A stretch of 64,000 bases of DNA from Podospora comata (GCA_017354895.1 CP071498.1:2480001-2544000), one strand, 5' to 3'. Positions 12,501 through 23,382 are shown, counted from the stretch's first letter. Program-made: numbers and translations. The notes: generated from the sequence alone by a model not told the origin.

Positions 12501-15500
12501 GAAAGACTTTTTCTGCGTAACAAGAATGTGCTGCCCCTGCGCGAGGCCTTGAACGATGTTGGCAATTCTTTGGAAAAGGGGAGACATAGGATTCACCATG
12601 CTCACCACCTCCCCGTCATGCTGTCGTCGCTGAGCATAGCCTCTGTGTATGTCCACTTCCCAATTCGAATAGTGGCCGAAATTCCACTTGTTGTGGGATG
12701 GCGTGATATAGAGGCGGCCTGTCTTCAAATTTCTAATCCTTAAGTTAGCCTTGCGGCGGTCTCGCTATCAAGATAGAAGAACATACAGCCAGTGAAAGTG
12801 TTCCCATATCAAGGGACTGGGAAGATCGTGAAAATCTTTTCGACAAAAGCGCTCTCGAGGAATTAGACGAACAAGCATGTGCTCGTATTTCGCTAGCACA
12901 ACCGTCTGGCCCTTTTCGGATCCGATATGCACGGTCACACGCTTCGGTGTATACTTGAGAGCTGATGGTTTAGCAGAGTCAGCCATTACAGTCACATGGG
13001 GTCGGATGTTCAGTTACGTACTGTACGTCATCGATGGAAGCGATGATTGGTACACCATCAGGGGCTGGTCGCCAAACAATTCTTTCACCACAACCTCGTT
13101 TCGGGTATCCTGGGGAAGCCTCTGTTTTCCAGTTAGCTTCATCTGCGATCAGAATGTGCGGACGTTCAACTTACTCCAACAGGTTTGCCATTGACGAGAA
13201 GTGTCCCGAGAAGAATGTTCAAATGCACGGCTTGATGTCGCTCAACATCCGTTTCAGGGAGCTCGCACCGAATCCAACCCCGATCTTCAACTTCCACAGT
13301 GGTAGTAATGGGGTCCAGGCGCTCAGCATTAGGCCAAAATTGTTTCAAGGCATTATAGAGTCCTTCGGGGTGCTGGTTGATGGACTGGATGAGAAGATTC
13401 TGAAGCTGATATGACAGCTTTGTTGCAAACACGAGGTCATGGAGGGTGGTCTGGGAAAGTGAGTCGACATCACTCGTCATGTTTTCCTGGATCGCAACAG
13501 TGGACTCGATATATGCTTCCAATGACAGAGGATCAAGAGGTGTTGTTTGTTTCAGGTTGATCATGAATGTACGTCGACAGAGCAAAGCAGCGCCCAGTGC
13601 GCGCTCCTGTAATTGCTGCGCCGTGGATATATCTGCGCAGCTTTGAACTTCCTCGCGAAGCATCCTGAGCCAGCTAATGCATGTCCTGCGAGCTTGAATC
13701 ACCGACTCGAGGGCTTGAAAATGAAGTTGGGCCAGCCCTGCACTGCTGGCCAACTCCTGTATGCGCAAGGTAAGCACAATCGTGATTCTCATGAGGTGCG
13801 TTTCTCTCCAACTGGCCAAGGCTGACAGGGTGGTAAGACGGGTGTTGACCTGCTCTAGAAGCTTCTGCACAAAATGAGCATCGCGAAATACCGAGTGCAC
13901 AAGGCGAAGAGGATCGTCCTTGTCAGAGCTGGGACCGCACTGGAGTGCTAGATGCAGCAGCAATGACATGGTGCCTTCGCTGGACCAGTTCAAGTTTGTC
14001 GAGGCCAATTCCGTCAAGATCGACAGCCATCTTCGCGCTGCCCCCGATACGAGACTTTTCAGGGCCAGGAACTCGTGAGGGTTCAGCCCAGAAGGGCAGT
14101 TGGGCTGTGTAGCCATGATCTCGTACGAACTCGGGCCTTGCCCCTCAACAGCGAAGCTTTTATGGCTCAATATGGGGCGGAGAGGAGACTTTTCCGGCAG
14201 CTTCAGCTGAACATGATGGGCAAAGCTTGGAGTCATGAATGCCCTACCTGTCCAAATAGTTGTATCGCTGTCGATGTAAGCGTATGCAAGTCTCAGCCCG
14301 TTGGGTTTGCACAGCCCGTCTCGTCCACCTTCCCACTCGACGGGAAATCTGACAATGGAGTAGTGGGTTTGCAAGACTTGGGTACGTTAGCAGGTATCAC
14401 AAAGACAAAAAGAAAGGCCGAGGAAAAACATACATGATTTTGTCAAAGATGCCAGAGTGAACTTGGGATAGATGTTTGCGACGGTGTAGAGCTGAGAGTA
14501 GCCATTCAGCAGGCATTTTGGAGCCACACCCACAGCAACCTCCGGGCTTGCAAGCTTGGATATAAGCATCAACGTTGTGTCGCGGTAGTTCGCGAAGGCT
14601 GGGGGGCACCGGAGCTCAAACACTGCGGCTTTGGCAAGGTGAATATCAGAGGGGAGAGATTCCTCGTAGATCTGGATCCGTATCTTCTCCAGCTTGTGCA
14701 TTGCTCGACACCGTGGGCAGTGATGGTCATCGTGGAAGCTACGTCCAAGGGGGTCGTCGTCGTCCACGATGAGGATGCATGAGCTTCCATCTATTCATAG
14801 ATTAGTTGCCATGTTGCGTGTATGTCCAAGTGGAAAAGGCTTTACATACCAACCTGCCGCGTCAGGCTCTGGAACTCCTCAGTCTTCTTTTCCCACTCTT
14901 TGCGTTTCAATTCTTTCCTCAAAACATCTGCATGGGTGATATCTGCATACGAGTTACGCATGGCAACAGAGTCGGGATGCATGCCGTCGAAATATCTCGC
15001 TGCAAAACAGCTGGCAGAAGGATCATCGAATATGGTGCATCTGGGAAGAGAACTTGCGTGGATTCTCTGTGAAATATGCTTCTGGACGGCTTGCAGGCGG
15101 ACCATATCTTTGTAGGTGGCCAAATGCAAGACATTGAGCGACTCGGGTGTGAAGACAGGATGGTAGTCTGTCAAAAGCGGGAACTGGAAGCAGGTCGTTT
15201 GGTCAAGTCTCATCCACATTTCCATTGCATTGAGAATGAGGATACTGAGTTGCTCGGGATTGCCGTGGAATAGGGGAAGTGCGGTCTGGAGATAGGTTAT
15301 CAACGACTCATTTGGCGAGCAATCTTGAAGAAGCATCTCTTGCTGGGTAACATGGAATAAGGGCTGCGCAAATTCGCTCAAATGCTTGTTCGTAACAGAA
15401 CCCAGATCAAAGTGTTCCGGGGCCACCCATCTGCGGCAATGTCCCCTCGTCGTCTTTCCCCAGCTCGTCTGTAGGTCCCGCAACATGTTGCCGCTGAGTT

Positions 15501-16638
15501 CCAATGGTAGGTTCAGGTCGGCGGGGCTGGCCCTCTTTGGCAACTCGGGAATGGGCCTGGCATGGGCCTTTTTGAACGCCTCCCACTCGGTAGCCACGCG
15601 CCTGGTGGCATCATCAATGATCTTGTTGATTCCTGGAGTAAGCTTGCCGAAAAGGATGTCAATATCTGGCAGGGTGCCTGCAGATTTCACATTGCCCCTA
15701 TCCACATCCAGCTTCACCAGCCGACGGCAGAGCTTGGTTTTGAGAAAGTGAACCTGATCAGCTTGCAGCGATGCCTGTGCCGATTCCAGGAAGGTGGCCA
15801 AGGTGTTGCAAATGAAGAATTTGTACTGGAAACGGCCCATCTCTGCCCCCAAAACGAGCGAAAGATATCGAGCGATGGACACTCTGAGGACGAGCCAGTA
15901 TGGGAGCCGGCGCCAGGGCTTGCGCGCTTGATGCCAAGAGATGTCGTCACGAACTCGCTTGCGGAGAAGAGGTGTCGAGATTCGGCGGCCATTCTCTTCC
16001 AGAATGGCCATCAACATGGAGCTGATCATGGTTGGACTCGACGTGTCTCGATACTCGTGGATGTCAGCTCCTGCTTTGAAGGTATGAGCAGCAAACATCT
16101 TTGTCGACTCGAGAGATGCTTGCTCCAAAAAGGTCGCCAGGCTGCCCTGAAATGCTCCATCTTCAAAGGTCGCCAGCGGGATGGCAACAGCGCTTCCTGG
16201 AAAGTCCCACTGCAAGGCATTCTCGGCGGCGAGGACATCGTCATTTCTTGGCGAGGTTTCGAAGACTTCAAAGACAACCTCGTCGCGGGCTCCGAGTCGG
16301 TGGACCAAAAGAGCGGCATTTTGACTGCTGATGTGAAGGATCACGGCATTTCCTTGGGCTAGATGACGAAACTCCGACAGCAGAGTCGTTCTGTTGACTC
16401 GTCCGTTCCGATTAACAGTCTTGGACGATTCGAGGCACAAGCGAATATACTCCCAGGCCTTGGAAATCGCGGATGGGTGAGCGCCAGGTTGGTACGTCTG
16501 TCGAAACGCTTGGCACATAATGCGCACATTGCTGATCAAGTGATCGGTCAACTGAATTTCAAGATCACTCAGATTGCCATCTTCAGATGGCGGAACGCGC
16601 AGCGGTAACGCTAGGTGGTTGTATAGTGCGATCTCCAT
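6573..16638 (-). CDS. Giant DUF6606/DUF3638/DUF3645 protein (putative ubiquitinyl-hydrolase-like), 3262 aa, six exons
   Basis: Exons on the minus strand: 16638-14850, 14790-14434, 14376-13175, 13121-13022, 12961-12787 and 12738-6573. The five introns (48-60 nt) have GTATGT, GTAAGT or GTACGT donors and all joins keep frame. The start is the ATG opening with MEIALYNHLALP, the usual DUF6606 beginning; the frame extending upstream to 16794 is hydrophobic leader noise. The splice of exons 3 and 4 recreates NGKPVGRLPQD, and exon 2 carries ILIVDDDDPLGRSFHDDHHC, both typical of the family. A P-loop-like MGEGKTS lies near residue 2104 (DUF3638), a GHPDVAILFTCL motif near 2425 (DUF3645) and YLDEAHTRGTDL near 2685. 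The last 120 residues are acidic and of low complexity. Databases often name such proteins ubiquitinyl hydrolase 1; the biochemical role remains poorly tested. Length matches the family and the gene looks intact. Confidence 0.9.
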
Positions 16639-17538
16639 GATGGACTCGCGATTTGATTGGACAACTGTTGTTGTTTGACTATGCGAATTTGGTGTAAAGG
16701 GTAGTTCAGAGAAAAGCTTCGTGAAAGAGAGAGAGAAGAAAGAAAGGAAAGGAAGAAAGCGAGCGACAGACAGACAAAATTGGATGCCTTGCAAACGGAG
16801 TTCGGTCGCGGATTGCAGTCGTGAAGTTCAAATCGGGATTTGGCTGGAGAGGACACTAACAGGCACCAAAGCTCAGCGCCAGCGTGGAGCAGGCTATACC
16901 CTAACCCTGCTGTTACCAACACAAGTGTAATTAACCCCAGACATTGAGGCCTACAGTCGGGTTGAAGTCGCGGCCCAAAGTCTTCCAAACTGTCCTGTAT
17001 GGAAGCTGCGTTTGTCCTTTGTGGCAAGATTGGGAAAAAAACAAAATCCATTGGTTGGGACGCTGCATGTCCAACAGCCTGAGGTCCGCCACTGCCACCG
17101 TTCCGGCCACTTTTGACACCCATCTCTGCCAGCTGGAGGGCTGCAGCCTCGAGCTGCCAGTCTGCCACCAAAACGATCATTTCTTCTTGACCCAGCCTTG
17201 AATGAGCGATCAACTCGTGGCGATTTGTCATTGGGGAGACTTGCATCCTATCGCTGTTGCGCGACTGTGGCGCACAATGCAGAGCTAACATGAGCAGGTT
17301 CTTGTTCAATCACAATTCTGAGAGCTGACATCCATATGCGGCCTCCGAGTTGATAAATCACGCATTTGCTGCTGTTATCTGGATATATAACTCGTCTACT
17401 TCTGACTGTTAAGTAAGGTAACTCACATCTCCCCAAACTCTTCGCCCTTCCACTCCTGTCAATGGAGCACTCGGATCACCCCCATGACCTAGACGGGTCT
17501 TCGTATGACTAGGGTTTCTGTACAGTCATGAAACTTCC
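16639..17538. other. Divergent promoter region between the DUF3638 and small C2H2 genes
   Basis: About 900 bp separate two divergent start codons. On the giant-gene side lies a purine-rich plus strand (pyrimidine-rich leader on the minus strand) at about 16720-16765. The C2H2 side carries short upstream ORFs, listed separately. No further gene is supported. Confidence 0.5.
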
Positions 17539-17542
17539 ATGA
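17462..17542 (+). promoter_or_regulatory. Two upstream ORFs in the leader of the small C2H2 gene
   Basis: uORF1 runs from ATG at 17462 to TAG at 17512 (16 codons). uORF2 runs from ATG at 17528 to TGA at 17542 (four codons) and overlaps the main ATG at 17539, so ribosomes ending uORF2 sit exactly on the main start. If the transcript begins upstream of 17462, both could restrain translation. A spliced alternative would need a 23-nt intron, too short for fungi. Confidence 0.4.
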
Positions 17543-18309
17543 TGGAACGACCGCCATCGAGTACGATCCCGACAGCCTTTTCAGTCTCGGATTGGCCAGC
17601 TCCTGATCTCAGTATCTCCAGTCTGCCCAGCTACGAAGTTGTTGAGGACATATATTACACTGAACTGTCACCGGAAGCTGGTTACTATCTTCCTTACTCA
17701 CAATTGACAGGCGATCTGCCCTTTGGCCAGTATTATGACTTCGGTGATCCCATCCCAGGGAACAGCACCCGACAACCCCTCAATGACGATGCAGTGGACT
17801 TAGCGGCTTCACAACTTGGACACCTCCCAACCTCGCCGGTGTCCCAGGATGCATCCAGCTATCAGAACCTACCCGGCACAACCACGAAGCAAACCTACGA
17901 ATGCCTTGCGCCGGGATGCAGCCAAAAGTCATTCAGCCGCTCAGCCGATCTCGACCGACACTACAAGCAGGTGCACATTCCCGAAGACGAGAAAAGAAAG
18001 TACCGCTGCGACTACAAGAAATGCCCTCGCCGCGAAGCACCCTTCGTTCGTCTAGACCACTTTAAGGAGCATCTCCGTGACTTCCACAAGGAAGATCTCA
18101 TATCGCGACCCAAAAGACAGGATGCAAAGTGGTGGGAAAGCCGCGCACCACGTGCAGTCTTCAACGGATGGTGGCGCTGTAGTAGATGTCTGGTGGTGCG
18201 CGTTGACATTGAGACCGACGGTTACACCTGCCCAGCCTGTGGCCATCCTTGCGAGAGTGATAGAGTCAGGGTTCGAGAAGCCGCAGCTGGGATGTCTCAA
18301 CCAAGATAG
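17539..18309 (+). CDS. C2H2 zinc-finger protein, 256 aa
   Basis: Single exon starting at a double ATG. The first 115 residues are acidic and rich in Ser, Pro and Tyr, which is compatible with an activation region. Residues about 120-145 form a finger (CLAPGCSQKSFSRSADLDRH, then YKQVH), and a second long-spaced one follows (CDYKKCPRREAPFVRLDHFK, then EHLRDFH). The C-terminus adds two CxxC pairs (CSRC and CPAC) that could form a zinc ribbon. This layout is common among fungal C2H2 proteins of unknown function. It is probably nuclear. It is divergent from the DUF3638 gene and preceded by two short uORFs. Confidence 0.8.
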   Translation: MMERPPSSTIPTAFSVSDWPAPDLSISSLPSYEVVEDIYYTELSPEAGYYLPYSQLTGDLPFGQYYDFGDPIPGNSTRQPLNDDAVDLAASQLGHLPTSPVSQDASSYQNLPGTTTKQTYECLAPGCSQKSFSRSADLDRHYKQVHIPEDEKRKYRCDYKKCPRREAPFVRLDHFKEHLRDFHKEDLISRPKRQDAKWWESRAPRAVFNGWWRCSRCLVVRVDIETDGYTCPACGHPCESDRVRVREAAAGMSQPR

Positions 18310-18832
18310 AAATTGACGGCGACAGGGTAGTAGCATGATTTCAAGGGCCTTATGTGGAGGAACGATGCTTTATATGACTGCACTCAATATCTCTTTAGTA
18401 CTTACCTATCTTACCAACCTACCTGTTAGTCTTAGGACTCATGAAGTTTGAATCAATATATTCATGCCTCAATTTCCAAGTTTTCCGTCATCTCCACCTT
18501 GATGAAGTACCAGAAAGAAAAATTAGGTAGCACGCTCCTGTCTTGGCATCACAACCTTTGTTGCATGTAAACAACCAATAAAGGGGCAAAAAAGGGGCTC
18601 ATGGCAACCAGATGTAACCCTAAACCCAACACATGTCGCCTCGATCCTTTGTCTAAAGCATCACCATTCACAACATACAAAAAAAAGCAAAACGTGCCCT
18701 TCGTGTACTATTAATACTACTCTACCGAAAAAGCACCATAACCAATCATCCCACACGACGAATAAAAGCATCAACCAGCCAAGGATACCCACGCCACCAT
18801 CCCTTCCCCAACTCTCTGCCCCACGCCCCCCA
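18310..18832. other. Convergent intergenic region
   Basis: This holds the 3' ends of the C2H2 gene (plus) and the CAP gene (minus). An AT-rich stretch at 18660-18790 lies downstream of the CAP stop and is probably its 3' UTR. No coding sequence is supported. Confidence 0.5.
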
Positions 18833-19440
18833 TCAAACAGTAACATTCCCCCCATACCACCCCCTCACATTCCCCCTCGGCCAAAAATCACAATAAAACC
18901 ACCACTCCTGATCCGGATTCCCCACGCACCTCCCCCCGCTAAAAGCACACCCAACCCTCTCCGTAGCCTTCCAAACCGTCTGCGTAAAGTGCGCTCCCCC
19001 CAGCAAGTCCCCAGCAACGTAAGCATCAATCTCCTCCTGCGAGTTCCAGGCCTCAAACGCCCAGCCTATCTCCGCCGTAAAATCAGGTTGGTGCGTAGGC
19101 GGGTAGTACCATGACCAGTAGGCGTTTTCGCCGTATGGGCCCTAGAACAGAGAATTAGACATTGACCAGGAAAGGGGGGGAGAGAGAACAAAAAAAGTAC
19201 GGCATGGTCAAGCCGGCATTCATTCGCCTTTTGCAACGCAAAAGCGGCGAGGTTCGCGTCCCAGGTCAGCGGGCGGGCGGCGTGGGCGGAGCGGTAGGCG
19301 TTGGCTGTGGCGAGGATGGTCGAGATGAAGGAGGGGTTGGTCGGGGGTGGGGAGGACTGTCGGGGAAGGACTTGGCCACCCGGGGAAGGGGAGGAGGTGG
19401 TGGCTGTGATGAGGAGGGGAAGGAGGGAGAAAAAGTACAT
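18833..19440 (-). CDS. Secreted CAP/SCP (PR-1-like) domain protein, 182 aa, one intron
   Basis: Exons 19440-19201 and 19141-18833; the 59-nt intron has a GTACTT donor and a TCTAG acceptor and lies between codons. The start chosen gives a signal peptide (MYFFSLLPLLITATTSS) followed by a short Pro/Ser-rich linker. The CAP fold is shown by TANAYRSAHAARPLTWDANL, then GPYGENAYWSW after the splice (the GEN motif), HFTQTVWKATERVGC and a final WWFYCDFWPRGNVRGW. Four Cys residues near the end probably form the usual disulfides. CAP proteins of fungi are secreted and bind sterols or lipids, and some act in host or microbe contact. A start ten codons upstream is possible but would bury the signal peptide. 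Confidence 0.88.
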
Positions 19441-20017
19441 TTTTGAGGAAGGATCAAACTGGCTAGGCAAGCAGCTGGAAATGAATTCTGGGCAGAGGTT
19501 GGCGTTTTTTTACGAGACTCGGGAGGATGCTGAAGGCGATAGATGACTGGAAAAAAAAAGACAACGACATATGGTTTTGGCCGTTGCGCTGGGTGCTGCG
19601 GCTAACATTCCAGTCAAGATGAGGTTGGGCGCTGGGTTGAGACATCGATCTCATGGGCATTTCGTCATTTGTGAGACAGCTCTCGGGTGGGTCGCGAGTA
19701 ATTCTGGGAAGGAGCATAGAAGTGGGTGTAGGGTATTTAGAATGTGAGGTCAAGTGATGCGATGGTATAGTAAAAACATGCAAGATTAGTGAATAGTAAG
19801 GAATGCTATGACAGCCACATGTTCCCGTCTCCGAGAGTGCCGGCTACCTGATGAGAGATATACGCATGGAAGCGCATACTTTGCAAGTCATGTATAGGTA
19901 CAGAACTAGTGAACATGTGAACACATTCTATGCGTCGTCCTCTTCACCTTCATCGCTCACCCAATGTCCTTCATCATCCTTGTCCTTGCCCTCGTCATCT
20001 TTATCCTCCTCATCCTC
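19441..20017. other. Upstream region of the CAP gene
   Basis: About 580 bp between the CAP start and the 3' end of the kinase gene, both on the minus strand. It probably includes the CAP promoter and the kinase 3' UTR. The 19940-20030 part is a TC-rich run continuous with the kinase end. No gene is seen. Confidence 0.45.
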
Positions 20018-21184
20018 CTACTGTGCATTGTCGTTTGTTACTGTAGCCGGCTCAAATTCCCAACCATCGATTGATCCGTACAGGTCTTGATGTAGATCAT
20101 TGACTATATCGGATATGTTAGGCCTTCTCCCGACTTTGTTGCGTAACATTCGAGGTAGAATTCTCATGAAAAGTCTTTTGTAACCCGTTGGAATACCCGC
20201 CAGCCTCAAGTCCTCCCTCGAAATTCCCCGAAGGTATCTTTTAATTGATGAAAGCTTCTTTGCAAAGACGTGCACACCGAACCTTTCCACCTGATGATCA
20301 CCCTCCTCCTCCTCCGTGTCTTCCTCCTCTGTGTCTTTCTCCCCCGTGTCCTTCTCCTGCTCCCTATGCTTCTCCTTATCCATATACTTCTCATCATCCG
20401 TATCCTTGTCATTCTCATCATCCGTATCCTCCTCCTCCTCATCCGTATCATCCTCTTGATCCAGATCCGGCCAGGGGTTCAGCTTACAACGTTCCCACAT
20501 CAAGGTCGCCACTATTTCGACGAATGTGCACCCCGAGGAATAGACATCGGTTTTGTCGCAGCGCGGGAGGTTGTTGATGACCTCGGGGGCTCTATAGCGA
20601 TGGTTTCTGATGTTTGCATTACCATCGGAGCACAGTATCTCCATATCATCCCTGAAACCGTCGTATACTCCAGCGAAGCCGAAATCACTTAGTACCACAC
20701 GTCCACAGTGGATCAGAACGTTGGGCGGTTTGAGGTCCCCATGTCGCAGGCGATGCCCCTGCATGATTTGCATCGCAAATGACAAATATTTAAAGGCACT
20801 GAGCAATACCCGCTTTGTGTCAATATGAAATTGACTGTAGCCGAGGTCTTGCTGAGACTGGAAGGAGTCTTCGTGGGTGTGAATAGGCTCTTCGGATGTC
20901 ATCGTTGGTGCCATGCCAGTGCGGTACAGTTCCATGGCGGTTTCCAGGTCACCACCGTCAGCCACGGGGTGGAGAATCAGAGAACATCGTAGGGCATTGG
21001 GGTTCACCTCGCTGGGAGTGGTGTAGGCCCACGCACCGCGGACGAATTTCTGACCGCCGCCCGCCCGGTGCTGTAGTCTGCTGAGGACACCGACCTCTCT
21101 TACGAGAGCTGCATGTCGACTCGGGGTGCAAGGCCCCACAGCGGTCACCCAACAACATTCCATCATGGCGAGCACGTACAACAT
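20018..21184 (-). CDS. Protein kinase-like protein with acidic insert, N-lobe incomplete
   Basis: An open frame of 388 codons from an ATG at 21184. The catalytic core is clear: HGDLKPPNVLIH near residue 145, the DFG of LSDFGFAG near 170, YRAPEV near 200 and DVYSSGCTFVEI after it. Between the two halves of the C-lobe lies an insert of about 55 residues made almost only of Asp, Glu, Lys and Thr, encoded by an imperfect GA-rich repeat at about 20295-20455. The glycine loop and the VAIK lysine are missing; the N-terminus starts near the alpha-C helix (REVGVLSRL). Either an upstream exon was missed, the N-lobe was lost, or this is a pseudokinase. It lies directly downstream of a broken kinase-like gene on the same strand. 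Confidence 0.6.
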   Translation of the reverse strand: MLYVLAMMECCWVTAVGPCTPSRHAALVREVGVLSRLQHRAGGGQKFVRGAWAYTTPSEVNPNALRCSLILHPVADGGDLETAMELYRTGMAPTMTSEEPIHTHEDSFQSQQDLGYSQFHIDTKRVLLSAFKYLSFAMQIMQGHRLRHGDLKPPNVLIHCGRVVLSDFGFAGVYDGFRDDMEILCSDGNANIRNHRYRAPEVINNLPRCDKTDVYSSGCTFVEIVATLMWERCKLNPWPDLDQEDDTDEEEEDTDDENDKDTDDEKYMDKEKHREQEKDTGEKDTEEEDTEEEEGDHQVERFGVHVFAKKLSSIKRYLRGISREDLRLAGIPTGYKRLFMRILPRMLRNKVGRRPNISDIVNDLHQDLYGSIDGWEFEPATVTNDNAQ

Positions 21185-21282
21185 AGTTAATTTGGGAGCC
21201 ACTGCATCCAGTCTGGAAGCAGTTTGCGAGTTAATGTGGAAGTAAAAAGGAAAACACTCTGCTTATTTCCGAAAAACAAAAC

Positions 21283-21322
21283 TTCCTCCGCTTCCTCCGC
21301 TTCCTCCTTCCTCCGCTTTCTC
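21283..21322. repeat. Nine-bp microsatellite (CTTCCTCCG-type)
   Basis: About four imperfect copies of a CTTCCTCCG unit lie between the kinase gene and the kinase-like pseudogene. No function is suggested. Confidence 0.6.
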
Positions 21323-21404
21323 CAATCAACCACAGCAAGAGATCTCTGTCCAGATCCACAATTATGCTCCATGATAGAACGAGCTGCCAATTCGCGCCTT
21401 ATAT

Positions 21405-22083
21405 TCATATGTCCATGTAACCTTGAACATTGGCACGGTTGACGCTTTCCTCCCAGACCTTTGTGGTATCGAGATCCACCTGCTCAAGGTCGATAACCAT
21501 CACTCGCCCGCCATCCACCATGGAAAAAGTTGTCGAGTTTCATATCGGTATACTCGACTCCGTATGATGTTAGAGCAGCGAGAGCCTTCTCAAGGCCCTG
21601 TCGCAAGTCGTCTTCGGAGAGATCGCGCCGAAGCTCAAATAGGGTCTTCCCGTCGATGAATGACAAAATCAATGTTGGGGATCCATCATACACCGCTTCG
21701 CCATAGAAATGCGGAATGATGTTCCCTTGCATCAGCTTCAAGACGTTATAAGCCTGCTTCTCTTTTTCGAACTCTCTTCCCAGTCGGCTTTTCGCTTCTT
21801 GAGGATCATTGTCGGTGGTAAAAACCACTCAGGCCAACGCGCCTTTATTCAGGGGCAAAGAGAAACGACGGGTTGAATCAGCGCGATGAGCAAAGGTGGT
21901 GGTTTAAGGTCCAAGCGGTACACAGTCCTGCGTGGATCTAGCAACTTGGCTTTCTTAGCAACGACGAGCCGGCTGCCGAGACGAAATTCCTAACAGTGTT
22001 AGCACCGATCGTAAGGCCTACGCTAGCTAGCTTACCAAAGGAGGCTTGGCATTTTGTAACAGTGGCTCGCCATCTCCATCCAT
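21405..22083 (-). pseudogene. Kinase-like gene, broken in two or three places
   Basis: A first exon at 22083-22036 (MDGDGEPLLQNAKPPL), a clean GTAAGC donor, a GCTAAC branch and a TTAG acceptor lead to exon 2 at 21989. The frame then hits TGA near 21850. It resumes in another frame after a further TGA near 21830 with a kinase-like core (REFEKEKQAYNVLKLMQGN, IIPHFYGEAVYDG, GVEYTDMKLDNF). At a run of five T on the minus strand (21524-21528) it shifts again to VDGGRVMVIDLEQVD and ends at 21405. In relatives of this fungal family KLDNF is directly followed by such a metal-binding IDLE/DLEQ segment, so this is one gene with shifts. Sequencing errors in homopolymers could explain one break but hardly all. 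Confidence 0.6.
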
Positions 22084-23004
22084 AGTGAGAAAACTAGTTT
22101 GGCAATTTAAATGGTGAGAAACCTGCGACCTGGTTTGAAGGAAATTTTGAGAGGGGTAGGAACTAAAAATGTTTCGTGAAATCTGAGGCAGACTCCCGCC
22201 AGCCTCCTGCAAGTAGCCGACACTACTGCAAACAGTTTCCAGTGTCACACACCATGTAGACAACTCGCCGATTTATTCTCTGGAATGCATGGGTCCAGGA
22301 CTTCTGACTGAGACTAGGGCGAAGATCCTCAGAAAACGCAGGCTGGGTCGCATGGAAAGTATCAATCAGCTGCTCTACAGTAGCGGCCGTTTTGAGTGGG
22401 CAAGCTGTAAGATGCAAGAGAGAATTGGAGGAGCAAGGAGGCGAACGGGGACTGGCTGCTATCCTTGAAGGGTGAGGAAGACAGATAAAGTGCTCGACAA
22501 TTCCTCTTGTTCCTGGTGGTGATGTGTCACACGGGACTCAACACTGCCGCCAGTGTCACGAACGCACAAGATGCGCACTCGAGGCATACCATGCCGTGCC
22601 TTTTGTGGCTATGCTGATCCTTTGGGCTCTTGGGCACATATATTCACACAATGGCAAGGCGACAAACCGTTGTTTTCGCCTGTGCCAAGTGTGGCTGTGC
22701 AAACAGTAAGTGCATTCCGATATCACTAGACCGTGGAATTGGCTGTGAAGAGATGCCAAATGCAACGCTGACGAACGATTTTAAGTGGATTGTCAGGTAC
22801 GACGGCCCAAAAGGCGGGACCAGGTCTCGCATATAAATGCACAACCACCCATCACCCTGGCGCCCTGTCTTCACCTCTCCATTTACGCAACCACAAGCAA
22901 TGACATCCACGTTGTTTTTGACGAAGCCCAGATGCCGCAGAAAGAAGATCGTGCCACTCCGCAATATCAGAAGAATAAGATCAGAAGACATCATCCACCA
23001 CAGC
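22084..23004. other. Divergent intergenic region
   Basis: This separates the kinase-like pseudogene (minus) from the small gene at 23005 (plus). Short frames on both strands lack domains. A TATA-like ATATAAAT at 22831-22838 probably belongs to the plus-strand gene. Confidence 0.45.
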
Positions 23005-23382
23005 ATGGCTTCCTCCTCCTCCTCCCAGCCTCAAGATCCAGACCAACAAAAGACTCTCACCACCAAAGCCTCCAATGAATCCTTCGCCGCCGCCTCGACG
23101 GTAGTCCCCGACAGCGAGGCCACCACACCGGGCAAGCAACCACAGGCACCGAGTCGGTACCTCTACTATGAGAAAGTGGGGGAGCCAGACCCGAACTATG
23201 CCCCCAAGCCGCCGTCAAAACTGGCCAAGTTCATGGCCAAATTCCAGAGCCCGATGGTGAAAGCGACAAAGGCCAAGAGACAGGCCGAGATTGACGAGGA
23301 GAAGAGAACGGGCATCAAGGTTTATACTCCGGCTGGGGCGCCGATGGGGAGTGGACAGCACATTGGGAATGCGTTGAGTTAA
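23005..23382 (+). CDS. Small conserved-looking hypothetical protein, 125 aa
   Basis: The frame from MASSSSSQPQ has a Ser/Gln-rich start and a lysine-rich middle (KPPSKLAKFMAKFQSPMVKA), then AKRQAEIDEEKRTGIKVYTP and a Gly-rich end. No domain is recognised and no signal peptide or membrane segment is present. A TATA-like box at 22831 places the transcript start near 22860, so the in-frame ATG at 22900 may be the true start, adding 35 mostly basic residues that could serve as a mitochondrial presequence. I chose 23005 for its better ATGG context; this remains open. Confidence 0.6.
   Translation: MASSSSSQPQDPDQQKTLTTKASNESFAAASTVVPDSEATTPGKQPQAPSRYLYYEKVGEPDPNYAPKPPSKLAKFMAKFQSPMVKATKAKRQAEIDEEKRTGIKVYTPAGAPMGSGQHIGNALS

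Noticed and set aside
16639-16794. N-terminal extension of the DUF3638 protein with a hydrophobic leader
   Set aside because: The family starts at MEIALYNHL; the extension is pyrimidine-rich leader DNA.
17462-17541. uORF1 as a first exon of the C2H2 gene
   Set aside because: It would need a 23-nt intron, below the fungal minimum.
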